A DNA stretch of 64,000 nt from Streptomyces sindenensis (GCF_014649035.1 NZ_BMSG01000002.1:248001-312000), one strand, 5' to 3'; shown: positions 19,061 to 31,556, numbered from the stretch's first letter. The notes: a model not told the origin generated them from the letters alone. Translations and numbers: made by a program.

Positions 19061-19296
19061 AGGCCTACTACTACTACCACCCAGAGTTAGCCAGGAATCC
19101 GCTTCGAAGTGGGGCCTGTGTACAACTCGACCGTCGGCCGCCGCGAACCTCTTGGCCCGACTTGACCCCGAGCAGCAACGGCTGTCGGCGCCGTACGTCA
19201 GACTGGACCCCGGAGCCTCGGCCGTCCCGGCAGCGGGCTCCGGTCCAGACGACGAAGGCCAGCAGGGCGAGCGAGCAACAGCAGGAGGCGGTTCCG

Positions 19297-20427
19297 GTGA
19301 AGATCCGGGTGGAGCGCGATGTACTCGCGGAGGCGGTGGCCTGGGTGGCCCGCAGCCTCCCGGCCCGTCCGCCGGCGCCCGTTCTCGCGGGCCTTCTGCT
19401 GAAGGCCGAGGACGGAGCTCTCAGCTTCTCCAGCTTCGACTACGAGGTCTCCGCGCGGGTCTCCGTCGACGCGGAGATCGACGAGGACGGCACGGTGCTC
19501 GTCTCCGGCCGGCTGCTCGCCGACATCTGCCGCGCCCTCCCCAACCGCCCGGTGGAGATCTCCACCGACGGTGTGCGGGCCACGGTCGTCTGCGGCTCCT
19601 CCCGCTTCACCCTCCACACACTGCCTGTGGAGGAGTACCCCGCGCTGCCGCAGATGCCGACCGCCACGGGCACCGTCCCCGGTGAGGTCTTCGCCTCGGC
19701 CGCCGCCCAGGTCGCCATCGCCGCCGGCCGCGACGACACGCTGCCCGTGCTCACCGGTGTGCGGATCGAGATCGAGGGCGACACGGTCACCCTCGCCTCC
19801 ACCGACCGCTACCGCTTCGCGGTCCGCGAGTTCCTGTGGAAGCCGGAGAACGCCGACGCCTCCGCGGTCGCCCTGGTGCCCGCCAAGACGCTCCTGGACA
19901 CCGCCAAGGCGCTCACCAGCGGTGACACGGTCACCCTGGCGCTCTCCGGCTCCGGTGCGGGCGAGGGCCTGATCGGTTTCGAGGGCGCCGGGCGCCGCAC
20001 GACGACGCGGCTGCTCGAAGGCGACCTGCCGAAGTACCGCACGCTGTTCCCGACCGAGTTCAACTCCGTCGCGGTGATCGAGACGGCCCCCTTCGTCGAG
20101 GCCGTCAAGCGCGTGGCCCTGGTCGCCGAGCGCAACACCCCCGTACGGCTCAGCTTCGAGCAGGGCGTCCTCATCCTGGAGGCCGGTTCCAGCGACGACG
20201 CACAGGCTGTGGAGCGGGTCGACGCGGTGCTGGAGGGCGACGACATCTCGATCGCCTTCAACCCGACGTTCCTGCTGGACGGGCTGAGCGCGATCGACTC
20301 CCCGGTCGCCCAGCTCTCGTTCACCACCTCCACCAAGCCCGCCCTGCTCAGCGGCCGCCCGGCCGTCGACGCCGAGGCGGACGACACGTACAAGTACCTG
20401 ATCATGCCGGTGCGCCTCTCCGGCTGA
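19297..20427 (+). CDS. dnaN: DNA polymerase III beta clamp
   Basis: Sliding clamp that tethers the replicative polymerase and recruits repair factors. The 376-residue product starts MKIRVERDVLAEAVAWV at a GTG preceded by AGGAGG (19283-19288). The frame is open far upstream into oriC, but only this start fits the family. It has the three-domain clamp layout and the C-terminal LIMPVRL segment that forms part of the client-binding pocket. It is the first gene right of oriC. Confidence 0.98.
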   Translation: MKIRVERDVLAEAVAWVARSLPARPPAPVLAGLLLKAEDGALSFSSFDYEVSARVSVDAEIDEDGTVLVSGRLLADICRALPNRPVEISTDGVRATVVCGSSRFTLHTLPVEEYPALPQMPTATGTVPGEVFASAAAQVAIAAGRDDTLPVLTGVRIEIEGDTVTLASTDRYRFAVREFLWKPENADASAVALVPAKTLLDTAKALTSGDTVTLALSGSGAGEGLIGFEGAGRRTTTRLLEGDLPKYRTLFPTEFNSVAVIETAPFVEAVKRVALVAERNTPVRLSFEQGVLILEAGSSDDAQAVERVDAVLEGDDISIAFNPTFLLDGLSAIDSPVAQLSFTTSTKPALLSGRPAVDAEADDTYKYLIMPVRLSG

Positions 20428-20472
20428 TCCCGCGTCCCCCGCCCGATCGGGGGACGTTTCCGCGGCAGTTTC

Positions 20473-20506
20473 CGGCGGGCCCGCTCGGCGCGGAGCGGGC
20501 CCGCCG
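20473..20506 (+). terminator. dnaN terminator
   Basis: Perfect 14-bp stem CGGCGGGCCCGCTC/GAGCGGGCCCGCCG with a 6-nt loop, 46 bp beyond the dnaN stop. It suggests gnd has its own promoter. Confidence 0.8.
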
Positions 20507-20587
20507 CGCTGTCCCCCGCCGGGCGTAGGCTCGGTCATGGGTGCAAACGCCCCGACGCTTATCGCCACGACGCTTAAGGAATCTCTG

Positions 20588-21472
20588 ATGGAGCTCGGTC
20601 TCGTCGGCCTCGGCAAGATGGGCGGCAACATGCGCGAGCGCATCCGCCGCGCAGGCCACACCGTCATCGGTTACGACCGCAACCCGGATGTCGCCGATGT
20701 CCACAGTCTCGAAGAGCTTGTGGGCAAGCTGAAGGGCCCGCGGGTCGTCTGGGTCATGGTCCCGGCCGGTGCCGCCACCCAGTCCACGATCGACGAGCTG
20801 GCCGAGCTGCTCTCGCCCGGCGACGTCGTCGTCGACGGCGGCAACTCGCGCTGGACCGACGACGAGAAGCACGGCGCCGAGCTGGGCCAGAAGGGCATCG
20901 GGTTCGTCGACTGCGGCGTCTCCGGTGGCGTCTGGGGCCTGGAGAACGGCTACGCGCTGATGTACGGCGGGACCGACGAGAACGTGGCGAAGGTCCAGCC
21001 GATCTTCGACGCGCTCAAGCCCGAGGGCGACTTCGGATCCGTGCACGCGGGCAAGATCGGCGCCGGCCACTTCGCGAAGATGGTCCACAACGGCATCGAG
21101 TACGCCATGATGCAGGCCTACGCCGAGGGCTGGGAGCTGCTGGAGAAGGTCGACTCCGTCACGGACGTGCGCGAGGTCTTCCGCTCCTGGCAGGAGGGCA
21201 CGGTCATCCGTTCCTGGCTGCTCGACCTCGCGGTCAACGCGCTGGACGACGACGAGCACCTGGACAAGCTCCGGGGCTACGCCGCCGACTCGGGCGAGGG
21301 CCGCTGGACGGTGGAGGCCGCGATCGACAACGCGGTGCCGCTGCCCGCGATCACGGCGTCGCTGTTCGCGCGGTTCGCCTCGCGTCAGGACGACTCGCCG
21401 CAGATGAAGATGATCGCCGCGCTGCGCAACCAGTTCGGCGGCCACGCGGTCGAGTCCAAGTCCGAGCACTGA
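20588..21472 (+). CDS. gnd: 6-phosphogluconate dehydrogenase, decarboxylating (short form)
   Basis: Converts 6-phosphogluconate to ribulose 5-phosphate in the pentose phosphate pathway. The 294-residue product is the short class: N-terminal Rossmann motif GLVGLGKMGGNM (about 4-15), the substrate-binding GVSGGVWGLENG segment and the catalytic lysine segment GHFAKMVHNGIEY. The ATG at 20588 has AAGGA upstream; an ATG at 20537 is in frame but less likely. Its place between dnaN and recF is characteristic of Streptomyces. Confidence 0.93.
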   Translation: MELGLVGLGKMGGNMRERIRRAGHTVIGYDRNPDVADVHSLEELVGKLKGPRVVWVMVPAGAATQSTIDELAELLSPGDVVVDGGNSRWTDDEKHGAELGQKGIGFVDCGVSGGVWGLENGYALMYGGTDENVAKVQPIFDALKPEGDFGSVHAGKIGAGHFAKMVHNGIEYAMMQAYAEGWELLEKVDSVTDVREVFRSWQEGTVIRSWLLDLAVNALDDDEHLDKLRGYAADSGEGRWTVEAAIDNAVPLPAITASLFARFASRQDDSPQMKMIAALRNQFGGHAVESKSEH

Positions 21473-21538
21473 TCGGCCCGCCGGCCACGCGCCGGCACAC
21501 AACAACCTGCGAAGCACTGTCGGGAGAGGTCGGCCACC

Positions 21539-22669
21539 ATGCACGTCACGCACCTCTCGCTGGCCGACTTCCGCTCGTACGCCCGGGTCGAGGTCCCTCT
21601 CGACCCGGGCGTCACCGCGTTCGTGGGGCCCAACGGGCAGGGCAAGACCAATCTCGTCGAGGCCGTCGGCTATCTCGCCACCCTCGGCAGCCACCGCGTC
21701 TCCTCGGACGCCCCGCTCGTGCGGATGGGCGCGGAGCGGGCGGTGATCCGGGCGGCGGTGACCCAGGGCGAGCGCTCGCAGCTGGTCGAGCTGGAGCTGA
21801 ACCCGGGTCGCGCGAACCGGGCCCGTATCAACAGGTCCTCGCAGGTCAGACCCCGTGACGTGCTCGGCATCGTACGGACCGTGCTGTTCGCCCCGGAGGA
21901 TCTGGCGCTGGTCAAGGGTGATCCCGGCGAGCGGCGGCGGTTCCTGGACGAGCTGGTCACCGCGCGCTCGCCCCGGATGGCCGGGGTCCGTTCCGACTAC
22001 GAACGGGTGCTCAAGCAGCGCAACACCCTGCTGAAGTCCGCGGCGATGGCGCGACGGCACGGCGGCCGCTCGATGGATCTGTCCACCCTGGACGTCTGGG
22101 ACCAGCACCTGGGCCGGGTGGGCGCCGAGCTGCTCGCGCAGCGCCTCGATCTGATCGCCACGCTCCAGCCGCTGGCCGACAAGGCGTACGGGGACGTGGC
22201 GCCGGGCGGTGGTCCGGTCGCGCTGGAGTACCGCAGCTCGGTCGGCGAGGACGTGGGTGCCGAGCGCACCCGCGACGAGCTGTACGAGCAGCTGATCGCG
22301 GCGCTCGCGGGGGTCCGGAAGCAGGAGATCGAGCGGGGCGTGACCCTGGTCGGTCCGCACCGCGACGATCTGCTGCTGGGCCTGCGCGGGATGCCGGCCA
22401 AGGGGTACGCGAGTCATGGCGAGTCGTGGAGTTACGCGCTGGCGCTGCGGCTCGCCAGTTACGAGCTGCTGCGCTCCGAGGGCAACGAGCCGGTGCTGGT
22501 GCTGGACGATGTCTTCGCCGAGCTGGACGCCCGCCGCCGGGAGCGGCTGGCGGAGCTGGTGGCCCCCGGCGAGCAGGTGCTGGTGACGGCCGCGGTGGCG
22601 GAGGACGTGCCGGGGGTGCTGGCGGGGACGCGGTACGCGGTGACCGCGGGCGAGGTGGAGCGCGTATGA
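21539..22669 (+). CDS. recF: DNA replication/repair ATPase RecF
   Basis: SMC-like ATPase that promotes RecA loading at gaps with RecO and RecR. The 376-residue protein has Walker [15 protein letters not shown] (about 30-43), the signature segment [17 protein letters not shown] and Walker [12 protein letters not shown] near the C-terminus. Its stop overlaps the DUF721 gene start by 4 bp, so the two genes are translationally coupled. Confidence 0.97.
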   Translation: MHVTHLSLADFRSYARVEVPLDPGVTAFVGPNGQGKTNLVEAVGYLATLGSHRVSSDAPLVRMGAERAVIRAAVTQGERSQLVELELNPGRANRARINRSSQVRPRDVLGIVRTVLFAPEDLALVKGDPGERRRFLDELVTARSPRMAGVRSDYERVLKQRNTLLKSAAMARRHGGRSMDLSTLDVWDQHLGRVGAELLAQRLDLIATLQPLADKAYGDVAPGGGPVALEYRSSVGEDVGAERTRDELYEQLIAALAGVRKQEIERGVTLVGPHRDDLLLGLRGMPAKGYASHGESWSYALALRLASYELLRSEGNEPVLVLDDVFAELDARRRERLAELVAPGEQVLVTAAVAEDVPGVLAGTRYAVTAGEVERV

Positions 22670-23250
22670 CCGGCCGGGACGAGCGGCCGGGCGAGGCGGG
22701 CGCGGCCGGCGGTACGCCGGAGGCCGGGGGCGCGAAGCCGCCGGAGGTGTCCGGGGTCGATCTGGCCCGGGTCGCGTTGCGGGCGGCGAAGGAGCAGGCC
22801 CGGGCGCGGGGTGCGGCGGCGCAGCAGAAGAAGCAGGCCCGGCGGGGCGGCGGGCTGCGTTCGGGGGCCCGGTCGGACGGCCGGGATCCGCAGGCGCTGG
22901 GCTCCGCGATCAGCCGGCTGATCACCGAGCGGGGCTGGGAGACGCCTGCGGCGGTCGGCGGGGTGATGGGCCGGTGGCCGCAGATCGTCGGCGACGATCT
23001 GGCGAAGCACTGCGTGCCCCTGCGGTACGACGACGATCCGGCCGCCCGGGTGCTGACGGTGAGCTGTGACTCGACGGCGTGGGCGACGCAGCTGCGGTTG
23101 CTGGCCCCGCAGCTGGTGGCCCGGCTGAACACGGATCTGGGGCAGGGCACCGTACGGATGATCAAGGTGGTCGGGCCGGGGGGCCCGGAGCGCCGGTACG
23201 GACCGTTGCGGGCCCCCGGCAGCAAGGGCCCGGGCGACACCTACGGCTGA
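22666..23250 (+). CDS. DUF721 (DciA-like) protein
   Basis: A 194-residue protein whose C-terminal half (about 75-180) is the DUF721 domain, with the [20 protein letters not shown] motif. DUF721 proteins include DciA, which helps load the replicative helicase DnaB in bacteria lacking DnaC. The N-terminal half is basic, Ala/Gly-rich and probably disordered. Start and recF stop overlap (ATGA). Position recF-DUF721-gyrB is the same as Rv0004 in mycobacteria, which supports a role in replication initiation. Confidence 0.88.
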   Translation: MTGRDERPGEAGAAGGTPEAGGAKPPEVSGVDLARVALRAAKEQARARGAAAQQKKQARRGGGLRSGARSDGRDPQALGSAISRLITERGWETPAAVGGVMGRWPQIVGDDLAKHCVPLRYDDDPAARVLTVSCDSTAWATQLRLLAPQLVARLNTDLGQGTVRMIKVVGPGGPERRYGPLRAPGSKGPGDTYG

Positions 23251-25731
<2,481 letters not shown>

Positions 25732-25778
25732 GTCGGCCGCACCAGCCACGCCGCAGCTCGAAAGGACTTTGACCAGCA

Positions 25779-28421
25779 ATGGCCGACGAGAACACCCCTG
25801 TGACACCCGAATCCGTGACGCCCGAGGAGGAGGGCACCATCCCCGGCGTGGGGATGCGTGTCGAGCCCGTCCAGCTCGAGACGGAGATGCAGCGCTCCTA
25901 TCTCGACTACGCGATGTCCGTCATCGTCTCGCGTGCGCTGCCTGACGTACGGGACGGCCTCAAGCCCGTCCACCGCCGGGTGCTGTACGCGATGTACGAC
26001 GGCGGGTACCGCCCCGAGAAGGGCTTCTACAAGTGCGCCCGCGTCGTCGGCGACGTCATGGGTACGTACCACCCGCACGGTGACTCCTCCATCTACGACG
26101 CCCTGGTGCGCCTCGCCCAGCCGTGGTCGATGCGGATGCCGCTGGTGGACTCCAACGGCAACTTCGGTTCCCCGGGCAACGACCCGGCCGCCGCCATGCG
26201 GTACACCGAGTGCAAGATGATGCCGCTGTCCATGGAGATGGTCCGGGACATCGACGAGGAGACCGTCGACTTCCAGGACAACTACGACGGCCGCAACCAG
26301 GAGCCGACGGTCCTGCCGGCGCGCTTCCCGAACCTGCTGGTCAACGGCTCCGCCGGGATCGCGGTCGGCATGGCGACCAACATTCCGCCGCACAACCTCC
26401 GTGAGGTCGCCGCCGGTGCCCAGTGGTACCTGGAGAACCCGGAGGCCTCGCACGAGGAGCTGCAGGACGCGCTGATCGAGCGCATCAAGGGCCCCGACTT
26501 CCCCACCGGCGCGCTGGTCGTGGGCCGCAAGGGCATCGAGGAGGCGTACCGCACCGGCCGTGGCTCGATCACGATGCGCGCGGTCGTCGCGGTCGAGGAG
26601 ATCCAGGGCCGCCAGTGCCTGGTCGTCACGGAGCTGCCGTACCAGACCAACCCCGACAACCTCGCGCAGAAGATCGCCGACCTGGTCAAGGACGGCAAGG
26701 TCGGCGGCATCGCGGACGTCCGCGACGAGACCTCCTCGCGTACGGGGCAGCGCCTGGTCGTCGTCCTCAAGCGGGACGCGGTCGCCAAGGTCGTCCTGAA
26801 CAACCTCTACAAGCACACCGACCTCCAGACGAACTTCGGCGCCAACATGCTGGCGCTCGTCGACGGTGTGCCGCGGACCCTCTCCATCGACGCGTTCATC
26901 CGCCACTGGGTGACGCACCAGATCGAGGTCATCGTCCGGCGGACGAAGTTCCGGCTGCGCAAGGCCGAGGAGCGGGCGCACATCCTGCGCGGCCTCCTCA
27001 AGGCCCTGAACGCCATCGACGAGGTCATCGCCCTCATCCGCCGCTCGAACACGGTGGAGATCGCGCGCGAGGGCCTGATGGGCCTGCTGGAGATCGACGA
27101 GCTCCAGGCCAACGCGATCCTGGAGATGCAGCTGCGCCGGCTGGCCGCACTGGAGCACCAGAAGATCACCGCCGAGCACGACGAGCTCCAGGCGAAGATC
27201 AACGAGTACAACGAGATCCTGGCCTCGCCGGCCAAGCAGCGCCAGATCGTCAGCGAGGAGCTGGCGGCGATCGTCGAGAAGTTCGGCGACGACCGGCGCT
27301 CCAAGCTCGTGCCCTTCGAAGGCGACATGTCCATCGAGGACCTGATCGCCGAGGAGGACATCGTCGTCACGATCTCCCGCAGCGGTTATGTGAAGCGCAC
27401 GAAGACGGACGACTACCGCTCGCAGAAGCGCGGCGGCAAGGGCGTGCGCGGGACGAAGCTCAAGGAAGACGACATCGTCGACCACTTCTTCGTCTCGACG
27501 ACCCACCACTGGCTGCTGTTCTTCACGAACAAGGGCCGGGTCTACCGGGCCAAGGCGTACGAGCTCCCGGACGCCGGCCGGGACGCGCGCGGCCAGCACG
27601 TCGCCAACCTGCTGGCCTTCCAGCCGGACGAGAAGATCGCCCAGATCCTCGCGATCCGCGACTACGAGGCCGTGCCCTACCTGATCCTGGCGACGAAGGG
27701 CGGTCTGGTGAAGAAGACCGCGCTCAAGGACTACGACTCCCCGCGCTCGGGCGGTGTCATCGCGATCAACCTGCGCGAGATGCCGGACGGCGGCGACGAC
27801 GAGCTGATCGGCGCCGAGCTGGTCTCGGCCGAGGACGATCTGCTGCTCATCAGCAAGAAGGCCCAGTCGATCCGGTTCACCGCGACGGACGACGCGCTGC
27901 GCCCGATGGGCCGTGCCACCTCGGGTGTGAAGGGGATGAGTTTCCGCGAGGGCGACGAACTCCTCTCGATGAATGTCGTCCGGCCCGGTACGTTCGTGTT
28001 CACCGCTACCGACGGCGGGTACGCCAAGCGCACCCCCGTCGACGAGTACCGCGTCCAGGGCCGCGGCGGCCTCGGTATCAAGGCCGCCAAGATCGTGGAG
28101 GACCGCGGATCGCTCGTCGGTGCGCTGGTGGTCGAGGAGACCGACGAGATTCTCGCCATCACGCTCGGCGGTGGTGTGATTCGTACGCGAGTCAATGAAG
28201 TCAGGGAGACGGGCCGTGACACCATGGGCGTCCAACTGATCAATCTGGGCAAGCGTGACGCCGTCGTCGGCATCGCGCGCAACGCCGAGGCCGGCCGTGA
28301 GGCGGAAGAGGTCGACGGGACCGATGACGCCGAGGGCGAGACGGCCGAGGCCCACGCCGTAACCACGGCAGAGGGCACTGTCGAGGGCACGGAGCCCTCG
28401 ACCGGGGAGCACGAGGAGTAA
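25779..28421 (+). CDS. gyrA: DNA gyrase subunit A
   Basis: DNA breakage-reunion subunit. The 880-residue protein has the winged-helix domain with the quinolone-resistance region [21 protein letters not shown] in its sensitive-looking form, the catalytic tyrosine in AAAMRYTE, the coiled coil and the C-terminal beta-pinwheel with the GyrA box QKRGGKG. An acidic tail of about 40 residues closes the protein. It is in an operon with gyrB and is followed after 4 bp by the DUF3566 gene. Confidence 0.98.
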   Translation: MADENTPVTPESVTPEEEGTIPGVGMRVEPVQLETEMQRSYLDYAMSVIVSRALPDVRDGLKPVHRRVLYAMYDGGYRPEKGFYKCARVVGDVMGTYHPHGDSSIYDALVRLAQPWSMRMPLVDSNGNFGSPGNDPAAAMRYTECKMMPLSMEMVRDIDEETVDFQDNYDGRNQEPTVLPARFPNLLVNGSAGIAVGMATNIPPHNLREVAAGAQWYLENPEASHEELQDALIERIKGPDFPTGALVVGRKGIEEAYRTGRGSITMRAVVAVEEIQGRQCLVVTELPYQTNPDNLAQKIADLVKDGKVGGIADVRDETSSRTGQRLVVVLKRDAVAKVVLNNLYKHTDLQTNFGANMLALVDGVPRTLSIDAFIRHWVTHQIEVIVRRTKFRLRKAEERAHILRGLLKALNAIDEVIALIRRSNTVEIAREGLMGLLEIDELQANAILEMQLRRLAALEHQKITAEHDELQAKINEYNEILASPAKQRQIVSEELAAIVEKFGDDRRSKLVPFEGDMSIEDLIAEEDIVVTISRSGYVKRTKTDDYRSQKRGGKGVRGTKLKEDDIVDHFFVSTTHHWLLFFTNKGRVYRAKAYELPDAGRDARGQHVANLLAFQPDEKIAQILAIRDYEAVPYLILATKGGLVKKTALKDYDSPRSGGVIAINLREMPDGGDDELIGAELVSAEDDLLLISKKAQSIRFTATDDALRPMGRATSGVKGMSFREGDELLSMNVVRPGTFVFTATDGGYAKRTPVDEYRVQGRGGLGIKAAKIVEDRGSLVGALVVEETDEILAITLGGGVIRTRVNEVRETGRDTMGVQLINLGKRDAVVGIARNAEAGREAEEVDGTDDAEGETAEAHAVTTAEGTVEGTEPSTGEHEE

Positions 28422-28425
28422 GAGC

Positions 28426-29136
28426 GTGAGTGGAGCCACGGGCGCCGGTTCGGCCGCTTCCGGAGCTGGAGCGAACGGTGCCCGTGGCCCTGCCACGGAC
28501 TCCCAAGGGGGCACTGTGACGGACACACGAGGGCCTCAGCCCCAGTACGAGGGTTACGCGACCGGGCCCCTGCCCGGTGAGCGTGAGCCCGCACCGGGGC
28601 CGTCGGGGCCGTACCACCCGCCCCAGGCGTACCAGGCGCCCGGCGGCGGCACCCAGGGCGGCCGGCAGCGCCCCGGACAGGGCGACGGCACGCTGGGCGG
28701 TGCGCAGGGCGTGGGCGGCGCCCAGGCGACGCGCAAGCCGCGCACGGGGGCGCGGACGACGCCCCGTACCCGCAAGGCCCGTCTGCGGGTGGCCAAGGCC
28801 GACCCGTGGTCGGTGATGAAGGTCAGCTTCCTGCTGTCGATCGCGCTGGGCATCTGCACGGTGGTGGCGTCGGCGGTGCTGTGGATGGTCATGGACGCGA
28901 TGGGCGTCTTCGAGACCGTCGGCGGCACGATCAGCGAGGCCACCGGCTCGAACGAGAGCAACGGCTTCGACCTGCAGTCGTTCCTGTCGCTGCCGCGCGT
29001 GCTCATCTTCACCTCGGTCATCGCCGTGATCGACGTGGTTCTGGCCACCGCGCTGGCGACGCTGGGCGCCTTCATCTACAACCTGTCGGCGGGCTTCGTG
29101 GGCGGCGTCGAGCTCACGCTGGCCGAGGACGAGTAG
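28426..29136 (+). CDS. DUF3566 transmembrane protein
   Basis: A 236-residue membrane protein. A long Gly/Pro/Gln-rich cytoplasmic N-terminus (about 1-115) precedes a basic segment and two transmembrane helices (about 128-152 and 185-212) that form the DUF3566 domain, ending in an acidic tail. It starts 4 bp after gyrA, so it is part of the gyrBA transcript. The homologue in mycobacteria (Rv0007) has the same position directly before tRNA-Ile. Function not established; a link to division has been suspected from neighbourhood only. Confidence 0.9.
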   Translation: MSGATGAGSAASGAGANGARGPATDSQGGTVTDTRGPQPQYEGYATGPLPGEREPAPGPSGPYHPPQAYQAPGGGTQGGRQRPGQGDGTLGGAQGVGGAQATRKPRTGARTTPRTRKARLRVAKADPWSVMKVSFLLSIALGICTVVASAVLWMVMDAMGVFETVGGTISEATGSNESNGFDLQSFLSLPRVLIFTSVIAVIDVVLATALATLGAFIYNLSAGFVGGVELTLAEDE

Positions 29137-29153
29137 GGCCGCGGGTATCGATT

Positions 29154-29182
29154 TTGGGACTGGCCCCGACGTGCGCTAATCT
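29154..29182 (+). promoter_or_regulatory. Candidate tRNA-Ile promoter
   Basis: TTGGGA (29154-29159) and TAATCT (29177-29182) are spaced by 17 bp and end 32 bp before the tRNA. It has the form expected of a housekeeping (SigA/HrdB) promoter. Confidence 0.7.
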
Positions 29183-29214
29183 TCAGAGGTCAGCGCGGAG
29201 CAGTACAGCGCGGC

Positions 29215-29288
29215 GGGGCTATAGCTCAGTTGGTTAGAGCGCATCCCTGATAAGGATGAGGCCACAGGTTCAAATCCTGTTAGCCCCA
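29215..29288 (+). tRNA. tRNA-Ile (GAT)
   Basis: Acceptor stem GGGGCTA/TAGCCCC with discriminator A at 29288, anticodon loop CTGATAA with anticodon GAT at 29249-29251, and a T-arm with GTTCAAATC. The CCA end (29289-29291) is encoded in the DNA. Conserved tRNA position downstream of gyrA. Confidence 0.97.
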
Positions 29289-29296
29289 CCAGACTG

Positions 29297-29329
29297 AAGG
29301 CCCCTCACCGGAGACGGTGGGGGGCCTTT
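29297..29329. terminator. Terminator after tRNA-Ile
   Basis: Stem AAGGCCCCTCACCG/CGGTGGGGGGCCTT with a GAGA loop followed by TCGCG. It sits between tRNA-Ile and the convergent lipoprotein gene. Confidence 0.8.
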
Positions 29330-29342
29330 CGCGTGGGCGGGA

Positions 29343-30041
29343 TCAGCTCCGGGTGGTGGACTGGATCCGGATGAGGTAGCCGGGTTCGGGGCCGGTGAGC
29401 TCCAGCCATCTGGCGGCCGCGAACCAGAGGCTGGTGGGCTCGTCGGCGGCGGGGATCTGGAAGACGGCGTTCACCGGGCCCTTGCTCGCCGGGTTGAGAC
29501 CGAACGACGGCCGGGGCTTCCCCTGGTCGTACCAGTACTCCTCGTAGGCGGCCGTGAGCTGGACGTCGTTCGGGGTCTGGCTGTAGGCGGTGTCGCCCAC
29601 GTTCAGGGTGACCGTGTCCTCGGCGGTCCATCGGGCCTCGCCCTTGCCCACGTTGAGCACCTCCATGCGGGCCACGCAGAACTGCTTCCCGTCCTCGGGC
29701 GTCGGGGGCTCTGTCGGTGCGCTCAGGGAGTCGTGCGCCAGGACCTCGGGGTCCAGCGGTTCGCCGCAGGTGACGTCCTCGACGGTGATCTCGAACTCGT
29801 CGGGCCGTGTCCCGTCCGAGGAGTCGATGGTCAGCTCGAACGGCTCCCCGACGGCGGCCCGGCCCAGGATCTCCGCGCCCGGTGGGGCCCCCGCGTCCGG
29901 GTCGGTGGTCGTCGCCGCCGCGGGTACGGCGCTGCCGGGGCTCGGCGTCGTACCAGACGAGGTGGCCGCCGCGCAGGCGGTGACCATGAGGAGCGCGGAG
30001 GCGGCTCCGAGGGCCGCGAGGGTACTGCCACGAGAGCTCAT
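29343..30041 (-). CDS. Secreted lipoprotein, DUF4352-like
   Basis: A 232-residue protein starting MSSRGSTLAALG, with a signal peptide ending in the lipobox VTAC (Cys about residue 22), so it should be lipid-anchored on the outer membrane face. The rest is a Ser/Thr/Pro-rich spacer and a beta-rich domain (about 60-225) with EVLNVGKGEARW, resembling the telokin-like DUF4352 fold; that assignment is tentative. The ATG at 30041 is chosen for its AAAGGA ribosome-binding site. It is convergent with tRNA-Ile, and its function is unknown. Confidence 0.8.
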   Translation of the reverse strand: MSSRGSTLAALGAASALLMVTACAAATSSGTTPSPGSAVPAAATTTDPDAGAPPGAEILGRAAVGEPFELTIDSSDGTRPDEFEITVEDVTCGEPLDPEVLAHDSLSAPTEPPTPEDGKQFCVARMEVLNVGKGEARWTAEDTVTLNVGDTAYSQTPNDVQLTAAYEEYWYDQGKPRPSFGLNPASKGPVNAVFQIPAADEPTSLWFAAARWLELTGPEPGYLIRIQSTTRS

Positions 30042-30122
30042 CGGAGGGTCCTTTCGGCGGGGCGCCGGGTCCTTCCATGGTCGTCCGGCCCGGGAGGGAC
30101 CGCTCGTCGGCCGCCGGGCACA

Positions 30123-30161
30123 CGAAAAGGCCCCGGCCGGTGTGAACCGGACCAGGGGCCC
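30123..30161 (-). terminator. Hairpin between the small secreted protein and lipoprotein genes
   Basis: Nested GGCCCC/GGGGCC and CCGG arms with an A-rich flank on the plus strand (U-rich on minus). It lies 24 bp past the stop of the minus-strand gene that ends at 30185. Confidence 0.6.
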
Positions 30162-30184
30162 CGGAGTGCGGTGGGCCGCCACGA

Positions 30185-30562
30185 TCAGGGGGGCGGGGCC
30201 GGGGAGTCGCCTTCCGGGGCTGTGTGGTGGGAGCCGCTCAGGGCGGTCGTCCGTGCTGCCTGCGCGGGGTCGAGGGACAGGTGGCGGGTGGCCGGGGAGG
30301 AGCCGTGGGCCTCGGCTCGGATGCGCTGCTTCATCGTGGGCGGCAGGGCCCGGTCACGCGGAAGGGTCCATCGGACCGAGGGAGCGATCGGGGTTGCCGC
30401 GGTGGCACCCGTGTGCTCGTGGGTCGTGGTGCCCGGCTGCGCGGCGGCGTTCGTGGCGCCGGCGGTGCTCGCCGCGGCGGTGGCGAGGCCCAGCGACGCC
30501 AGGAGGGCGAAGAGCGCGGTGATGAAGGCGGTCCAGAGGTTCTTGGGCTTGAAGGTGCTCAT
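30185..30562 (-). CDS. Small secreted or membrane-anchored protein, unknown function
   Basis: A 125-residue product starting MSTFKPKNLWTAF. A hydrophobic N-terminal segment (about 9-35) could be a signal peptide or anchor. The remainder is Thr/Ala/Pro-rich with a basic central part (MKQRIRAEAHG). I do not recognise a family with certainty. The ATG at 30562 begins the region with strong codon bias; the frame is open further upstream without it. Confidence 0.65.
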   Translation of the reverse strand: MSTFKPKNLWTAFITALFALLASLGLATAAASTAGATNAAAQPGTTTHEHTGATAATPIAPSVRWTLPRDRALPPTMKQRIRAEAHGSSPATRHLSLDPAQAARTTALSGSHHTAPEGDSPAPPP

Positions 30563-30853
30563 GGCCCCTCGCTTTCGGACGGTCCGGTTGCTGACTTCTC
30601 CGATCATGTGGATCCCGGCCGCGATTCCGGGGAGCGACGCCCGCTCTGCGCCGATCTTCGGATTAACACCACTCGTATGGTGCAACCGGGCTGGACGGGC
30701 CCCCGTGGGCGGTCGGGAAGGGCTGCCGGGAGGCCGTTCCGGACGCCGTGGAGGGGGCGTCACAGGGGTCCGGGCAGGTCACCGATCGGTATCGGCCGGT
30801 GTGTATAGTCGGCGCCATAAGGCCCTTACGCCAAGGAAAGACGAGGTCGCGCG

Positions 30854-30988
30854 GTGAAGAAGCTTCTCCTGGTCGCACTGGCCGCCATCGGCGGGCTCCT
30901 CGTGTACCGCCAGATCCAGGCGGATCGCGCCGAGCAGGATCTGTGGACGGAGGCGACCGACTCCGTGCCCGCAGGTTCGGGTGTGTGA
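30854..30988 (+). CDS. DLW-39 family small membrane protein
   Basis: A 44-residue protein of the form MKKLLLVALAAIGGLLVYRQ followed by QIQADRAEQDLWTEATDSVPAG. One N-terminal helix anchors it and the short tail holds the family's DLW motif. It is found in actinobacteria near gyrA; function unknown. GTG start with AAAGACGAGG upstream. A TGTGTATAGT extended -10-like element lies about 45 bp upstream, and a terminator follows. Confidence 0.85.
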   Translation: MKKLLLVALAAIGGLLVYRQIQADRAEQDLWTEATDSVPAGSGV

Positions 30989-31009
30989 GACGGCACAGTC
31001 TGTTACGGG

Positions 31010-31037
31010 CCCCGGTCGCTGAGCGGCCGGGGCTTCG
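31010..31037 (+). terminator. Terminator after the DLW-39 gene
   Basis: Stem GCCCCGGTCGC/GCGGCCGGGGC (one mismatch) around TGA followed by TTCG, 22 bp past the stop codon. Confidence 0.75.
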
Positions 31038-31116
31038 TGCTGTCCGGGGCCGGCGCCGACGCGTCGGCCCCTTTCGCTGGTGCGGGACCGTGACGCACCA
31101 CTCGTGAGTTCACTAG

Positions 31117-31142
31117 AGCGAATCGCTACCTTGCTGAAGCAA
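31117..31142. promoter_or_regulatory. Two adjacent small palindromes, possible operator
   Basis: AGCGAATCGCT (31117-31127) and TTGCTGAAGCAA (31131-31142) are perfect inverted repeats 3 bp apart in an unusually AT-rich stretch. No regulator can be named. Confidence 0.4.
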
Positions 31143-31283
31143 ATGAGCTGGTGGGGTTCGGACTTCATGGCTGAGGGCGCGCCAGGTGACGGCACGTCAC
31201 CGGCGTCGTGCCGCGGTGGTGTGCCCCGGGGCCGGCGATCCGGACGGCGAGGGTCCGAATGTCATCCATCGGCTCGAACGCCG

Positions 31284-31487
31284 CTGGCCCTGGTCCGGGA
31301 GGCCGAGGGGAAGAACAGGGACAAGAGGGGTAATGCGGCTGTGGCCGGAGACAGCGGCGGTGCGGGCGGGGCAGGATGGACCGGCATCGCGACCGCTGCC
31401 GGGGCGGGCGCCCTGGTCGTCGCGGCCGGAGGGCTCCTGCTCGTCCGCCGTCGCGGCAGCCGTGGCCGCAGTGGCCGCCGCGGCTGA
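31284..31487 (+). pseudogene. Remnant 3' end of a membrane-anchored protein gene
   Basis: In this frame the last 65 or so codons have strong Streptomyces codon bias and encode a Gly-rich spacer, one membrane helix (TGIATAAGAGALVVAAGGLLLV) and an RRRGSRGR stop-transfer tail, the typical C-terminus of a surface-anchored protein. Upstream, the open frame back to 31080 loses codon bias and has no signal peptide or ribosome-binding site. The simplest reading is the 3' remnant of a deleted secreted-protein gene, possibly a von Willebrand A-type protein as often precedes the next gene (inference). A real short gene is the alternative. Confidence 0.45.
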
Positions 31488-31556
31488 GCGGTCGGGGGCG
31501 CCGGGCAGCTGGGCGGCCGAGGGGTACCGGTGGGTGAGGACGACGAGGGGAAGCGC

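Noticed and set aside
20402..22417. 671-codon minus-strand frame across gnd and recF
   Set aside because: Antisense to two certain genes; composition-driven.
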